Of a DNA stretch of 64,000 bases, positions 1 to 11,965 are shown in pieces. Location: assembly GCA_019054805.1 (NCBI GenBank), contig JAHQIY010000005.1:186001-250000 (forward strand), written 5' to 3'. The notes below the pieces were generated by a model. It had not been told where the DNA came from and did no database searches. It saw nothing but the letters and a program-made list of their open reading frames with translations. A program made the translations under genes and the position numbers. Numbering within the stretch: position 1 is the first letter of the stretch; each line of letters begins with the position of its first letter. Source of the stretch: Brachionus manjavacas. Its lineage: Eukaryota; Rotifera; Eurotatoria; Ploima; Brachionidae.

Positions 1-1230
1 ACAAAAAGTCAATGATAAAAAAAAATAAAATAATTAATAAAACAAAAGCTAAAGTAAAACTCAAATAATAATATAATTCACATGAAAAAAACTCTTTTGG
101 AAAATTGTCATAGTTTGAAAGGTAGTTGCAATTGTCATTGCAGCACAAGCGCTTGTGATTTTGCCTAAATCCACAACAATTTTGTCTTCTCTCACATTCA
201 AGATTAAAATATTCAATGCCAGATGAGTCTAAATATTTTGTTATCTTAAACAAAGAATATAAAGAATGATTTAAATTAAAATTTTTCTAGTTTGATTCAT
301 ACCGAGCAACTTTTGCATCCTGATCGTATTTTAAACTTTGATTTGAATGTAACATTTGTACACTTAACGCAATGTAAACAAGAAAAATCGATGCGCCGAT
401 CAGGCTTTTCGAGCATTAATTCCGTTGTGACAAAGCTGAAAATTTGAGTCCAGATCAAAAAATATGTACAAACTTAAATTTAAAAATAAAAAATACAAAA
501 AATTTTTTTTTATATTCGTTAAAAATTCCTTCTTACTTTGTAAGGCATATTTAAAAATTAAGTCAATAATACTCATCTAATTCACTGATTATTTATTATC
601 TAAATAAAACTTTAACTAAGCATTTTTAAAATTTAAAGGTTGAAAATAAGCTTGCGGTATCAAGGATCACACGTTCTTTGAGACATTTATCTAAGATTTA
701 AAATTATATTAAAAAAAATTAAAAAACAAAAACATTTTTTAGCAAATATTTATCTTAAAATGAGACACGGATCAAGAGGCTTTTCAAAAATATTAATAAA
801 TGAAATTAATTAAAAAAATAAAAAAAAACAAATCTGAAAAGACTATTAATTTAAAAGACCTGTTATTTAAAATAAATTTAAATTGTGAAGCAAAAAAAGC
901 TAATTAATAAAAAAAAAGCATTTTGAAAAAATAATGTACAAACATTTAGATTCGAGATTAATAAATTGCGATCAAAAGATTAATGTTGAAGCTTTCAAAA
1001 TTAAAACTGACATTTACAATTACATAATTTAATTTTTAAAAGTTGAAATGAAAAATTTGAATAATTTAAATTTTTTAGATAAATTCTTTAATTGGACTTG
1101 CATTTTTCAGTCTTTCCCATTTTTATTTAAAAATTTTTAAATGAATAAAATAAGTTGAGAGAAATCTTTATTAAAGCAGATTATTCTAGAAAAATGAAAG
1201 CTCATATTCAAAATTAAGATTTTTAATCTT
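1..1230. other. AT-rich intergenic stretch, nothing recognised
   Basis: Very AT-rich sequence with many A and T runs. I found no extended reading frame with protein-like composition, no RNA gene and no clear repeat structure on either strand. Confidence 0.6.
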
Positions 1231-1432
1231 TTACAAAAAATCAAAATATTTTTCAACCTTGGAAAGCTTTTTGTTTTATTCCGGATCTTTTTTGTCAAAA
1301 ATAAAAAATTTTGGAAATGGGCTAATGATTTTGTTCCGAAGAAGGGAAACATTTCCATTTTTTTTTTGACAAAAAAAGATTCGGAATCAAACAAAAAGCT
1401 TTCCAAGGTTGAAAAATATTTTCATTTTTTGT
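1231..1432. repeat. ~200 bp inverted repeat (MITE-like hairpin)
   Basis: Two arms of about 85 nt face each other around a loop of about 30 nt. The left arm (1231-1318) carries TTCAACCTTGGAAAGC and the right arm (1350-1432) carries its complement GCTTTCCAAGGTTGAA; pairing continues outward through AAAATATT and inward to GGAAATG/CATTTCC. The small open frames here are translations of the palindrome and are not taken as genes. The family is not identified; a foldback or MITE is the simplest reading. Confidence 0.75.
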
Positions 1433-1559
1433 CTAAATTTATTACATCTAAAAAATTTATTTCTGTGATTGTGAATTTGTTTTCAATTCGATCACTTCAA
1501 TTCAGAAAAACTTGAATACTTCTGTAAAATGCTTAATAATAAGAATAAAGAGTAACTGA

Positions 1560-2335
1560 AGTAAATGACCCACGTTTGGCCATTTACGAAGCTTAGAGAC
1601 AGTCGACTCCTAGCTATGGTAGCTTATATTCTTTGAGATTTGTCGAACTTGTTTTTAAAACCATTAACTGTTCTGGATTCACAAATTTGTGTTGGGAGTT
1701 TGTTCTATATCCATTCACCACTCTATTTGTGAAAAAGTTTTCTTTTTTCCTACAATTTGTTCGTTGCTGGCTTAAACGATGTGGACCACCTCTAATGGAC
1801 CCAGCTTGTCCAGTCTTCATGAGTGAGTTAGCAGGCATGTTTGGATAAAAACAAGTTTACTTGATTGTAGCCCCTGACAAATTTAAACATCTGTATCATG
1901 TCTTCTCTTTTTCTCCTCTCAGACAATTTTTGCAGCCTTAATTTTCTTAATCTCTGCTCATACGTCATATGCCTGAAATGATGTATTGGCTTCGTAGCCC
2001 TTCTTTGTCCCATTTCAAGACACTTGATATCCTTGCTATTGTAAGGACACCACGCTTGTAAAGCATATTCCAAATGTGGTCTTACATAAGTCTTGTACAA
2101 TGAGCTGAGCTTTTGGACATCCATTGATTTAAATGCTTTGTGAATTTTAGCAAGTGCTAGGTCGCCCCTCATAGCTGCCCACTGAATGTCCAAATGAAGT
2201 CCCACTTAAGATTGGACTTCATTTGGACTCCGGGATCTTTTTCCGAAAATGATTCATCAGGAATATGCACAATTCCAGATACTGGGTCGCTCATCTTGAT
2301 CATCAGTTTATTTTTTATTATCAGCTACTCGCATA
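1560..2335 (-). mobile_element. LINE (CR1/Jockey-like) ORF2 C-terminal fragment
   Basis: Read on the minus strand, 2335 down to 1560 encodes the C-terminal part of a non-LTR reverse transcriptase. The order is the usual one: an EKDPGV ... SNLKWD segment, YKTYVRPHLEY followed by W, P and Y, then RRATK, YEQRLRKLRL, LSERRKREDMI, and finally NFFTNRVVN. The frame shifts at least twice (near 2206 and 1838) and has stops, so it is a pseudogene. A short segment around 2190-2225 (CCAAATGAAGTCC) is duplicated. The catalytic palm (YADD) is missing, as expected of a 5'-truncated copy. Confidence 0.88.
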
Positions 2336-3925
2336 ACCTTGCATTAATCAAAATAAAAGACCATTAATAATCAACTTTATTTAATCCGAAAATATTTATC
2401 AATTTAAATTAAGTATTTTACAGAACTAAATTATCTCTTTTAGTAAAAGTGTAATTCAAGTTTTTCTGAATTGAAACGAACTTCTTAATCCCTTATTTCT
2501 TCTGTTGTTTTTACATCGCTCAAGAGTTGTTTATTAAAAATAAGGTAAAACTAATTACTATGCTGTATATCGCAAGCAAGCAAAACATTCAATTGAAAAA
2601 CTGTCCCTTAAAATTTTTAAAATGATAAATTTTATACTTTTTTTGAATAACGATATCAGTTTGATAAACTTTTGTTTTATCAGACTATTTTGAAACATAG
2701 ATTCACAATGTTTATCTTGCTTAACCCATTGTAGCTGTAAAATAAATATCTTTTCTTCTTTTTTTTCTAATTATCATTCTAAAATGTGCAAGTTTAAAAC
2801 CTAAACTTTTCTGCATCAAAAATTTCGACCCTTAATGCACATTTCTTAAGATGCTTTTTGCCTCTAAAATCTAAAATTAAAACTTTTTTATCTTTATTTA
2901 ATAAATTGAAATATCTGAATAAATTTATGTAATTTTAATTTTTAAATGATGTGTAACCGCATGTTTTCAGCATGATTCCATCTGAACTAATTCAATTTAA
3001 GAGAAAATTTAAATGTCTTGGCAAAAATTTTAAAAAAATCTATAATAAAATTAAATGAATCATAATATTCAAATATTTATTAAGTCTAAATGGTGCATGA
3101 AATCTAAGCTTAATTTTGGAAAATAATAAAATGCTATAAAGTCTATTATAAGTGTCAGATTATTTATTTTTTTACCAATAAAAACATATTTAACACGAAA
3201 GCAACAGTAATTAAATAAAGTAATATATCGTAATACTTTTGATTTAATTCAATAATATTCACTGACTAAAGATTAAAAAAGACTTTAAAAATTTACTTTA
3301 TTAAAGAAATTAATACTAAACGAGATTTTGTTGTGTACTTTTTTTACTAAATTACTAAACAAATTTACCTGAATTTAAGAATAAATATCTTTTATATGAA
3401 TAAAGCCGATTGCATTGAATAGTTTATTAGAGTAATTTTGGATCTGGTATACAATAAATTTTAAAATTATTTAAATTAAAGATAAATTCTAAAATTTTCC
3501 TGCCACATTTATTTTTAATTAAATAAAAGAGTTGAGAACAAACACAATGCGTGTTTTAATTAACTTTGATGAATCATTAAATTTATTTTTTAAAATATTT
3601 ATTTTTAAAGCAAAAGCAAATTTTGAGATCTTAATTTTGGTCTTTGATAGGTAATTAAATTTTCAAAAAATATCTTAAATATTTGAATTATTATTTTTCC
3701 ATGCGATTTCATAGTCAAAAAAATTGGTCACTCTTTTTGTAAAAAAATTGATATTTTTTGTTGTATTAATATTTTTAAATTTATAAATTTTTTTACCCAA
3801 AACTCTTAAAACAATAAAGACTGTTCTTCAAAAAATTTTTGTTTTTTTTTCAAGCTTTGACATTTGACGTAAAAATTATATACTCTCTTTTCTCTTTCTC
3901 TGCTAATCAAAAAAAATCTTTAAAA
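2336..3925. other. AT-rich intergenic stretch, nothing recognised
   Basis: No coding frame, RNA gene or structured repeat that I can support. Composition is uniformly A/T-rich with homopolymer runs. Confidence 0.55.
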
Positions 3926-3929
3926 TAAG

Positions 3930-4095
3930 GTTTGGAAATGTTGGTACGATCATGTTACCAGAACAGGTGCAGTATATTAGATGACACAAAAGCCGAATGT
4001 CAGGGTAGACCACAAAGAATTGTGTTAAGACATAAAAACTTCTTCACGAACTGAGTAGTGGAACAAGCAACCCTAGAATGGTATTTTTAACAGAT
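3930..4095 (+). mobile_element. LINE ORF2 extreme C-terminal remnant
   Basis: The plus-strand frame through 3958-4058 reads like the tail of a CR1-type ORF2: GRPQRIVLRHKNFFTN, a stop, then VVEQ. KNFFTN followed by a V-V pair is the same signature as in the fragment at 1614-1838 and in the one near 59700. It is short, interrupted and non-functional. Confidence 0.6.
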
Positions 4096-4332
4096 TTAGT
4101 CTACTGGACACTGCTATGATATGTATACAAAAGAAGTTTTTTTGCCAGTATTTACAAGTTCAACAAATTTATCAGGCCACTCAATTTTATCAATTTCATG
4201 GTTAATTTTGTTATCACTGATGAGCAATTGTGAGCTTTTTCATTTACAAATCTCTTCACAATCAAATAAAAAGAAAAATTTACCAGATAAAAGATTATCT
4301 TAATTAAATTATTAATTATTTTACAGTAGTAG

Positions 4333-4451
4333 TATGAATTTCTGTTTTTACAGGAATTTACGGAAGATTTGGTAAATTTAATAATTTTTACTTTGGTAAT
4401 TTTAAGTAAATTTATAAAATTTTCCGTAAATTCCTGTAAAAACAGAAAGTC
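4333..4451. repeat. 119-bp hairpin-forming inverted repeat
   Basis: The left arm 4333-4371 contains CTGTTTTTACAGGAATTTAC and the right arm 4412-4451 its near-perfect complement, with a spacer of about 40 nt. The short open frames on both strands here are shadows of this palindrome. Confidence 0.7.
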
Positions 4452-4534
4452 ATAGCAGTCCTGTACTAGTAAATTAACTATCATTCTTTCTAGATAAGAA
4501 ACTCTATTTCTGGTTTTGAATCAAGATAAATCGA

Positions 4535-4645
4535 ATATCAAACTCCATTGTGTAATTGCCACCTTACCATTTCTTGTTTATTCCTGAATTGTCAAATATT
4601 TGAACATGAGTAACTTGTAACTATCTTTTTCAATAAATCTTTCAT
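4535..4645 (+). mobile_element. LINE 3'UTR fragment
   Basis: The segment starting CTCCATTGTGTAATTGCCACC and running through a TTCCTGAA motif matches, with divergence, the 3' untranslated region of the LINE at 20880-20990 and its copy at 32445-32560. No coding sequence is left. Confidence 0.6.
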
Positions 4646-4787
4646 CTATTGTCAATGACGCCATTAAAGCCTAGTTTGCTTCTCTACATTACTTCACATA
4701 TCATGTTTCTTTTATTTACTTTTATGGATATGCAGTTAATTCATAATAAACTAATTTTTAGTAGCAGGCCAACATTTTATCTACTCC

Positions 4788-5080
4788 AAGGTTTTACCTG
4801 TTGCTCCGCTGCCGAATAAAATTAGTATTGATTATTTAATTTATTGATTTATTTTATTTATTAAATTGAAAAATTCTAATTAAAAATTGATTTTAAAGAA
4901 TTTTTTTCATAAGTATTGATTAAATGATTTAATGAATATTTCTGTATACTATGTCACAGAAAGTTAGAATCAAACTTTTTCTATTTGATTTTTTATTTGT
5001 TCATTATTTCGTTAACTCGGCTATTTCTCTTTCAGTCTTTGCCTAGAGATGTCAATTTGCCATCTCTGTTGATCAGTTAT
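4788..5080. repeat. Dispersed repeat, copy 1 (second copy at 60379-60684)
   Basis: Begins GGTTTTACCTGTTGCT and continues through AAATTGATTTTAAA, AAGT.TTGATTAAATGA and TTTCTCTTTCAGTCTTTG to GCCATCTCTGTT. The same succession of motifs is found at 60379-60684. The copy overlaps the mariner-type MITE listed at 4947-5242. Confidence 0.7.
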
Positions 5081-5242
5081 TTTATTTTTACCAATTTTTT
5101 CTCAATTTTGTTAGATTTTTAAGTAGTCTTACTTTAAAAAATCTATTATTTGAAAAAAATTAATAGTTAACAATTTTTTTAATTGCAAAAAAACAGTATT
5201 TTTATTTTTTTCAACTTGATTCTAACTTTTTGTGACTTACTG
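4947..5242. mobile_element. Mariner-type MITE, ~296 bp, TA target site
   Basis: The left end reads TACTATGTCACAGAAAGTTA and the right end, on the complement, CAGTAAGTCACAAAAAGTTA; both continue into GAATCAA. A TA dinucleotide lies directly outside each end (4945-4946 and 5243-5244), the target duplication of Tc1/mariner transposons. There is no transposase inside, so it is a non-autonomous element. The single end at 60552 belongs to the same family. Confidence 0.75.
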
Positions 5243-5688
5243 TACAAACAACATTTCTTGAAAGAAAAAATTGAATGAATGAATTTCAATGAATTTGAAT
5301 GTTTTTTTCTATTCTTAATTTTTTAATTAAAATTTATTTTCAAGTTGTAAAACAATTAATAAATATTATGTAATCTAAAAAAATGGATTAAGAAAATTAT
5401 AAAAGCACCATATTCAAATATTAAAGTTAGTTGTCGTAAGTATATGCATGAAAATTTTACTTTTTTTCACACATTTGGGTACTTTATTAGACATTAATTA
5501 GTTTAAACAAGAATCTTTTATGAATACTTAAAGGAATTTTATTATATAAATAAATATCTAGTAGCAGACCAAGACTATTATGTACTTAATTTTAAAAATT
5601 TGATCACTCAATTAAGAAAAGTTAAATTTGTTGAACGGTGGTGCTTTAGAAAATTTGATTAATGATTTTTTTAACAAACACCAACTTA

Positions 5689-6230
5689 TTAACCCACATC
5701 TTTCTAGCGCACTTAAATGTGCGCTAGCGCTAACGAGATAAAATATATTCAAAAAATTAGGTGTTTAAATATTTATTATATATTTATTGACACGAGTGTA
5801 TTTTTTAAATAAATCTTTTAAATTTAAATATATGCATCCTAAATTTTAATTTTTTCCTTTTTAATTACCTTTCAAATCATCGTGAAAATCATTGAGGGAC
5901 TCATTTAGTTCCATTATCCCTCTTTTATCTTTTGGCTTTTTGGTTTTGTTATATTTTCTTTTGGCAGAATAGCTGTAGCTACTTTAATTCTTAAATTCAT
6001 ATTTTTAAAATCTTAAATGAACCGATTTTTTTCAAATGTGCGTTGAAAATGTTTTCATAATGTTAGTAAATAAGCGTTGAAATTATTTCAAAAAATTGCG
6101 GTAGCAAGTTTTTGATGCGTTGTTCAGTAAATGTCTGTTTAAAAAAAAATTGTGCGACGGAATTTTCGGAATGTGCGTTAAAATTTTTTTATGTGCGGTA
6201 GTTGGGCACACCCGACGCGAAGATAGTTAA
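5689..6230. mobile_element. piggyBac-like non-autonomous element
   Basis: Bounded by TTAA at 5689-5692 and 6227-6230, the target site of piggyBac transposons. The left end continues TTAACCCACATCTTTC followed by the palindrome AGCGCACTTAAATGTGCGCT; the right end, on the complement, reads TTAACTATCTTCGCG. GTGCG words recur through the element (for example near 6038, 6152, 6172 and 6194). No transposase frame is visible. The outer inverted repeats match only partly, so the family call is tentative. Confidence 0.55.
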
Positions 6231-6261
6231 GTTAAAGGGATATTTAAAAAAAATATAAGTA

Positions 6262-7129
6262 CAGTCGAGTCTTGTTATAACGATGCTGATTAATACGATA
6301 CTCGCTTTATAACGATATTTTTTTTCTTAATTTACAATTCCCAATATTATTACATGTTAAATTTATTTGTTAATACGATGTTTCTATAATACGATAGGTT
6401 TATTCGGAAAAAAACAAACAAATCAGTGTTAATTCATCGTTTTTAATACGATATTGATCTTTTAAACAAAAAAACTTGAAATTTCGAATGATTTTAATAA
6501 AAATAATCTCAGTGTCACAGAACTTGTGAGAAAATATAATAGACCTCAGAGTACTGTTTCTTCTATTCTTAAGGCAGAGAATCAGGAAAAGATATAAAAC
6601 TTATATGAAAATAATTGAATCAATCCTAGCTCTAAAAGAATGAGAGGTTCTAGTTATGTTAAAATTGAAGAGGTCCTTGATCACTGGTTAAAATCAGTTA
6701 TGTCATTTAAATATTACTCTTAACGGTCCATTGATTAAAGCCCAGGCAACTATGTTAAATCAAACTGATTTTAAAGCTAGCAATGGATGGTTAAACGGAT
6801 TTAAAAAAGGCATAATATTACCTTTAAAGCTATTACATAGATAAACTACGATTGTACTTTGCCCAAAAGAACGAAGACTGTTCTTTATTCATTGATCAGT
6901 TGTCTAAAATGGATCAATTTTGTAGCGTCAGTCTTTTAAAAGTAAAATTGATAAACATTTTTCTTTTTAATCTATTTATTATTTTTAATTAAACAATAAT
7001 TCCCTAAAAAAAATTTATTTTCAATTTTTTCTTCCCATCCTTTAGCATGCAAACTTGATTAATACGATATTGGTTAATACGATGTCCATTTTTTCCGTCC
7101 AAACACATCGTATTATCCAGACTCGACTG
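6262..7129 (+). mobile_element. pogo/Tigger-family DNA transposon, decayed 868-bp copy
   Basis: Terminal inverted repeats start CAGTCGAGTCTTG and end in CAGACTCGACTG, flanked by TA at 6260-6261 and 7130-7131. TAATACGAT words recur just inside both ends. Between them the plus strand holds remnants of a Tigger transposase: a psq-type helix-turn-helix (ELVRKYNRPQSTVSSILK, about 6510-6570), then a CENP-B-type segment (IEEVLDHWLKS, about 6664; FKASNGWLNGFKK, about 6768-6808). Stops and frameshifts separate these, and the DDE catalytic core is absent. Confidence 0.85.
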
Positions 7130-7131
7130 TA

Positions 7132-8190
7132 AAAGATTTTCATAATTTAATTAAGTTTCATTAAGATTAAATTTAAGAAATTAAATAACATTGTTTCAAA
7201 TATGATTGAGTGCATAGAGTAAATAAAAGTCGAATATGCCTGTAGTATCCTTATAAACTTTTCACGATTTAAAGAAGTATATTTTCATCGAAAAACATCT
7301 GGCCACATAAAGAATAGCCAGCATGTTCCAATCCAATTTTTTTTCTTTTTTTTCTATTGAAAAGGATTGACGGATATGTAAGCAAAATTGCCATTTTGGT
7401 TTTTACTGACGTTATTTACAATACCTCAAATCTTTTTAATTTTCTATTAATTATCTTATTTATCTTTTATTTTATTTTTTTTAATATTTAAATTTCAAGA
7501 GCTTTAGCTTTTTATATTCCCAACAATTTTTATTTTTTACCATTTTTGATTCAATAGTCTTAAATTTAATAAAAAAAATTTCAAAAGAAGTACAATAAAT
7601 AGCAAATTAAAAGACTAACAAAAAAAAATAATTTATGTATCAAAATATTGTTTGAAATACAAATTGTAGGTAAAATAACTAAATTAGTGGAAAAAACCTG
7701 AATCTGTGATTAGAAATTTAATTTTTGGTTATTTTATTAAATTAGTGGTCCAATACAAAGCTAAAATAAGTTAACAGAAAAAAAAAAAAAAAGAAGGCTT
7801 CTTTAAAAAAATGTTTTTAGAAGGCCCCCTAAATTTGGAACCCTCCAATCCAAAAAATTTTTTGACAATAATCGTAGTTAAATCGTATTCTCATTTAAAA
7901 TATGAATATTTATTCGGTAATAATTTTTTTTTAGAGTAAATTTTGAAGATTTATTTATTAATATGAAAAAAAAAACCAATGTGTAAGCCAGCCACCAGAG
8001 GGGAAGTAAATTTAATTTGACTCACTGGCAAGAGAAATATAAAAATCTGTTGTTCATCTTTGTTTGTGTCACTTGCAATACAAACATGACATGCAAGTTA
8101 ATAAATGTTCTAAAGGTATTTAAAAAAAATTTAAACATAGTATATTTAATAAAAAATAAATCTTTAAAATCAGGAATTAACAATTAGAAA
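7132..8190. other. Intergenic stretch between Tigger copy and opsin 1
   Basis: AT-rich. A slightly less AT-rich patch at 7985-8100 has no frame that I recognise. The region next to opsin 1 contains its putative polyadenylation signal (AATAAA on the minus strand, 8194-8199). Confidence 0.5.
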
Positions 8191-8235
8191 AAATTTTATT
8201 TAATGTTCAGAAACAATATTCATTTCACCGGTAAC

Positions 8236-9570
8236 TTAGAGGCATACTATTTGGTCATTTTTCAAACTTTGACCATACTCGCACAATTTGATCTCGGAAT
8301 TTTTTTTGTTTTGCTTAAACTTGAATATTTTGAGAATAAATAATCTACGAAAATAATTTTTGCAGTCTTTGTTTGACAAAGTGTACAAAATTGGATTATA
8401 GATCGACGATGTTTTGGCAAATATTGCCGGCAACGATGTGGTCAACGGAGTAACAAAGGTAGTTAAATAATTTGGAGTGATGTACTGAGCGATTAAAGTG
8501 ATTATGGCATAAGGAAGCCAAGCTATACAAAACATGACCACAATTAGTATCACTGTCTTGGCCACCTTTACTTGTCGTTTTATAAAAGACGAATTGTTAA
8601 AGTTTGCACTGCTGGATTCTGATCCTGTTTTAGTTAAACTAAAATTGCAGTTGTTGTGCAAATTTTTTGAGCTGTACGAAACACTTCTGGAATAGTAGCT
8701 GGGCAATTTTTCATGAGACCTAATCCGGCCTCTTTCCTGGTAGGTTTGGAAAATGGAGTTTTTCCTCAGTAGTAAGAATAAAAAGGCGTACAAAAATACA
8801 ATGAGACAGACTGGGACCAGAAAACCACCGACAAATAAGACCATCATAAAAAACCGGGAATGTGCGTCTCTGTTCAAGTAGTCGAATGTGCATGATGTGA
8901 GCAAGCCTTCAAGCACAAATCCATGATCAAGGTTCAATTGGGGAAGTATGCAAATCAACGAGTAAATCCATGTAATCAATATACAAATAAAAACAACCCG
9001 ATTGCTTAACTTCAGAGCGAATAGTGGATTTTTTACCATCAAGTAGCGCTCCAGACTCATGAAAACCATGGTGGTTATGCTCACGAACCCAAATAGTCCT
9101 GAGGCTATTCCATAGATGTCACAGCCTTTTAGAAAAAAAATTTTTCCATGTTTTTTTGATCTATTTTTTTTAAATGGTATTTACCTAGCTGACCAAATGA
9201 CCATTTTGAATTGAAGCTACTTACTGCATTCATTGGTATGCATGCTAATACTTTGCCGAGATCAGCAATGGCCAAATTTATCAAAAAATATGTACCAGGT
9301 CTCTTCACATTTTTGATTCTTGAAAAGCCAAAAATTGAGTGTGTTTTATATAGAATGTTGTTTTAAAAAAAAAAATTTTTTATTTTAAATAAATAAAACT
9401 TACCTGACTAAATAATAGAATACCATAAAATTTGTGAAAAAAGCAAACACTCCAATGACAAAATAGATAAAGGCTATCAAAAAGTGCCATTTGCGATCAA
9501 TGGGAGCAAAATTTTGCCAGTGTTCATTAACATACATATTCCAGTGGAATGATTCAAATCTAAAAAGCAT
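8236..9570 (-). CDS. Opsin 1 (visual-pigment-type GPCR), three exons
   Basis: Likely a light-sensing, seven-transmembrane G-protein-coupled receptor. Exons on the minus strand: 9570-9404, 9318-9185 and 9125-8236, with GT-AG introns of 85 and 59 nt; they join in frame to 396 residues. Opsin features: TM7 IFAKTSSIYNPILY with the retinal-binding Lys at about residue 338, and NPxxY; the disulphide Cys102 with Tyr105 three residues on (Tyr113 of bovine rhodopsin); ERY (126-128) in place of DRY; LEGLLTSC in loop 2, giving Glu173 at the Glu181 counterion position and the partner Cys179. Intracellular loop 3 is long and Ser-rich. The start is open: an ATG at 9537 aligns with the start of opsin 2, and an upstream in-frame ATG lies at 9570. 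AATAAA follows the stop. Paralogue of the gene at 50101. The opsin class (r-, c- or other) cannot be settled by eye. Confidence 0.92.
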
Positions 9571-11060
9571 AATTAGCCAAGATTAGTAAACAAACTATTT
9601 TTATGTTGATTTTTTGAAATTAAACTTGAAAAGAAAATCCAAAGTTTTGATGATTTCATAACGTGATTTAATGAAAAAAACATTTCCCATCAATTGGAGG
9701 ATGATTATATAAAAGATTTAATGAAACCAAAATTTAGCACAGTTTAGATAGCTTTGATTAGATTGATTTATGTAAAATTTTAGAATGTCAGAATTAATTA
9801 ATCCTGGAACATTTTTTATCAGATTTTTATTTACAATTTAATGCTTCGATTAGTATCTGCACATTACTTTATCTTAAAATAAAATTTGATCAAATTCCCG
9901 AAGAAAAAATTCAAAATAAACAAAGTCCTATAATTTAGTTTCTGCATAACAGAACCCTCAATGAAATTAACTTTATAAAGAAGAAATTAAGAATATTTAT
10001 CTTTTAATTAATAAATAAATAAACTCTCTAAAAAAAGTAGAAGTACATTAGTGTTTTAACATCAATATTTTTTAAGATTGTCTTTTGTAGCAAAATATTT
10101 ATTGTCACACAAACAAGACTTTAAATTTTGAAATTTTATATTTTTTTGCTTCACCACATAAAAAATCTTAAAGTTAAATACTTTACAAAGAACGCTGTAC
10201 CAAGTGAACATGTGGAGATACATTCCTATCCACTGAAGGAAACAAGTAAATTTCTGATGGAACGTTTAGGATACTCGTTGGACAAGTGGTGATGTAATCG
10301 AGTGGATCGGAAAATTTTTAGATCCATTGCTCAGGCAAATACCAATTTTTGTTTTCAAATTTTTTCAGATTTTTGGTTTTGCATTCAACCTCATAATTTT
10401 TGATTTTAAATTTTGCAAAAAAATCTTTTGATAAATTTGCTTGATATTTTTTTCCAACAGAAAATTCTGTACCATATTTGCATAATGCTTAGTTGCATCA
10501 AAATGCATAATTGCCATTTTGATTATCTTTTTCAATCATTTGTTCGAGGTAGATATAGTGATTGACTGCTAAATTACTTGGCAAAATATGGTTCGTTTAA
10601 AAAAATAAATTTTTAAAAACTTTAGGTACTTTAATACAAATTTTTTTAAAGCTTTTTAATAGTGTTTTACATTTTTTTCAAATAACTTATGGAAAATTAA
10701 AATTTTTTAAATAAAATTCTTTTATTTTAAACTTAAAATAGGCCTTGTTCAAGATTTGAAAAAAAATTTGGAAAGGTCTTGTCCGATCATAGAGCAAATC
10801 AAACTCATTTTTTATGCCTGTTTTTTACACCTGCAAGTTTATTTATTTCAATTCTACTATTCGTAAATATACTAAACAAGAGCTAATTAATTAGACAATA
10901 ATCATTAAGTAAAGAATTCATTCTAGTTGCTCTTTATTTTTGTGTATCAATTTAGAGATAGTAATTGATGTGAAAATAAATTTTTGAAGAAAATGTTCCG
11001 CATTTATTTTAATTTTAAATTATCCTTTATAAAAAAAAATTTTATCACAACGACTAAAAA
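9571..11060. other. Upstream region of opsin 1, no clear gene
   Basis: Mostly AT-rich. One GC-richer patch, about 10167-10275 on the plus strand, keeps a frame open for some 35 codons (containing SEHVEIHSYPLKETSKF) before a TGA. I cannot assign it to a family; it may be an exon or a transposon scrap. Confidence 0.4.
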
Positions 11061-11069
11061 TGCCATAAG

Positions 11070-11965
11070 TTATATAAATTCTTTACTAAAAGATGTTACG
11101 GAAAGATCTGGATGCAGTATGTCAATAGATAGAGGTTTGTGTATGGCACTGTGTGCTAACAAATGTAAAGTTATGCATTTCGGCAGACTAAATGTAAGGC
11201 ATAAATATACACAAAAAAGCAACTCAAATGTTATACTAGCGACCACAGAGTGTGAGAGGGATCTTGCAGTGATGGTTTCATCAGACTTAAAGTGGACCCG
11301 CCAAGTGAAAAGTGCTAAAGCGAGTAGGGTACTTGGTATGCTAAAGCGAACTTTTACAAGTAGAGAGAAAAGACTGTGGCAAGACTAAACCCACCTATAT
11401 TACGCAGTGCAGGTTTGGAATCCAAGTATGAAAAGGGATGTGAATGCGTTGGAAAAGGTGCAAGAGAGGGCAACAAAAACACCTTTGCCTGTAAGAAACA
11501 TGTCGTATGAAATGAGGCTGACGAAATTAGGACTGACAAAGCTGAGTGAAAGAAGAGTGAGAGGGGACTTGACTGAAATGTACAAACTAGTGAATGGAAT
11601 AGAAAAGGTAGGTTTGGTCAAGAATCTAGTGAATAGATCAGAAAAAAGGGTCCAGCCGGGGCGCTAAGAGGAAATAGCATCAGAGTCCAGAGAGAAAGTT
11701 TCCCAGCTCAAATTAGATACGCTTTTGCAGCTGCAGTAAGCGCTAGACATGTATTTTTCTCGAAATGAGTAGTTCCGCATTGGAACAAGTTGCCAGAAAA
11801 TGTGGTGAAATCTAAGTCAACCGCTAATTTTAAAATGGCTTTAGATAAGTTCAATGGAATCGGATGCTACAGCTCTACACGGCAAATCGGAGGTGATGGG
11901 CTCAGACACTCTACATGCTAGGTGTCGCAGCAAGAAAAACTACTATTACTACTACTACTAAAAGA
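11070..11965 (+). mobile_element. LINE (CR1/Jockey-like) ORF2 C-terminal fragment with (ACT)n tail
   Basis: Plus-strand frames read in order: CANKCKVMHFG, ERDLAVMVSSDLKWTRQV, VLGMLKRTF, then after a frameshift near 11385 a YAVQVWNP segment, LEKVQERATK, YEMRLTKLGLTKLSERR and RGDLTEMYKLVN. A last segment around 11695-11860 (VPHWNKLP-type, then FKMALDKF) completes the usual ORF2 C-terminus. The copy ends in a microsatellite of ACT units (11941-11960), a common LINE tail. Stops and frameshifts show it is dead; the catalytic domain is missing. Confidence 0.88.

Noticed and set aside
1137-1406. 89-codon minus-strand frame
   Set aside because: It is a translation of the palindromic element at 1231-1432 and neighbouring A/T runs; low complexity.
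4121-4484. Overlapping frames on both strands
   Set aside because: They read through the hairpin at 4333-4451 and AT-rich flanks; no protein-like composition.
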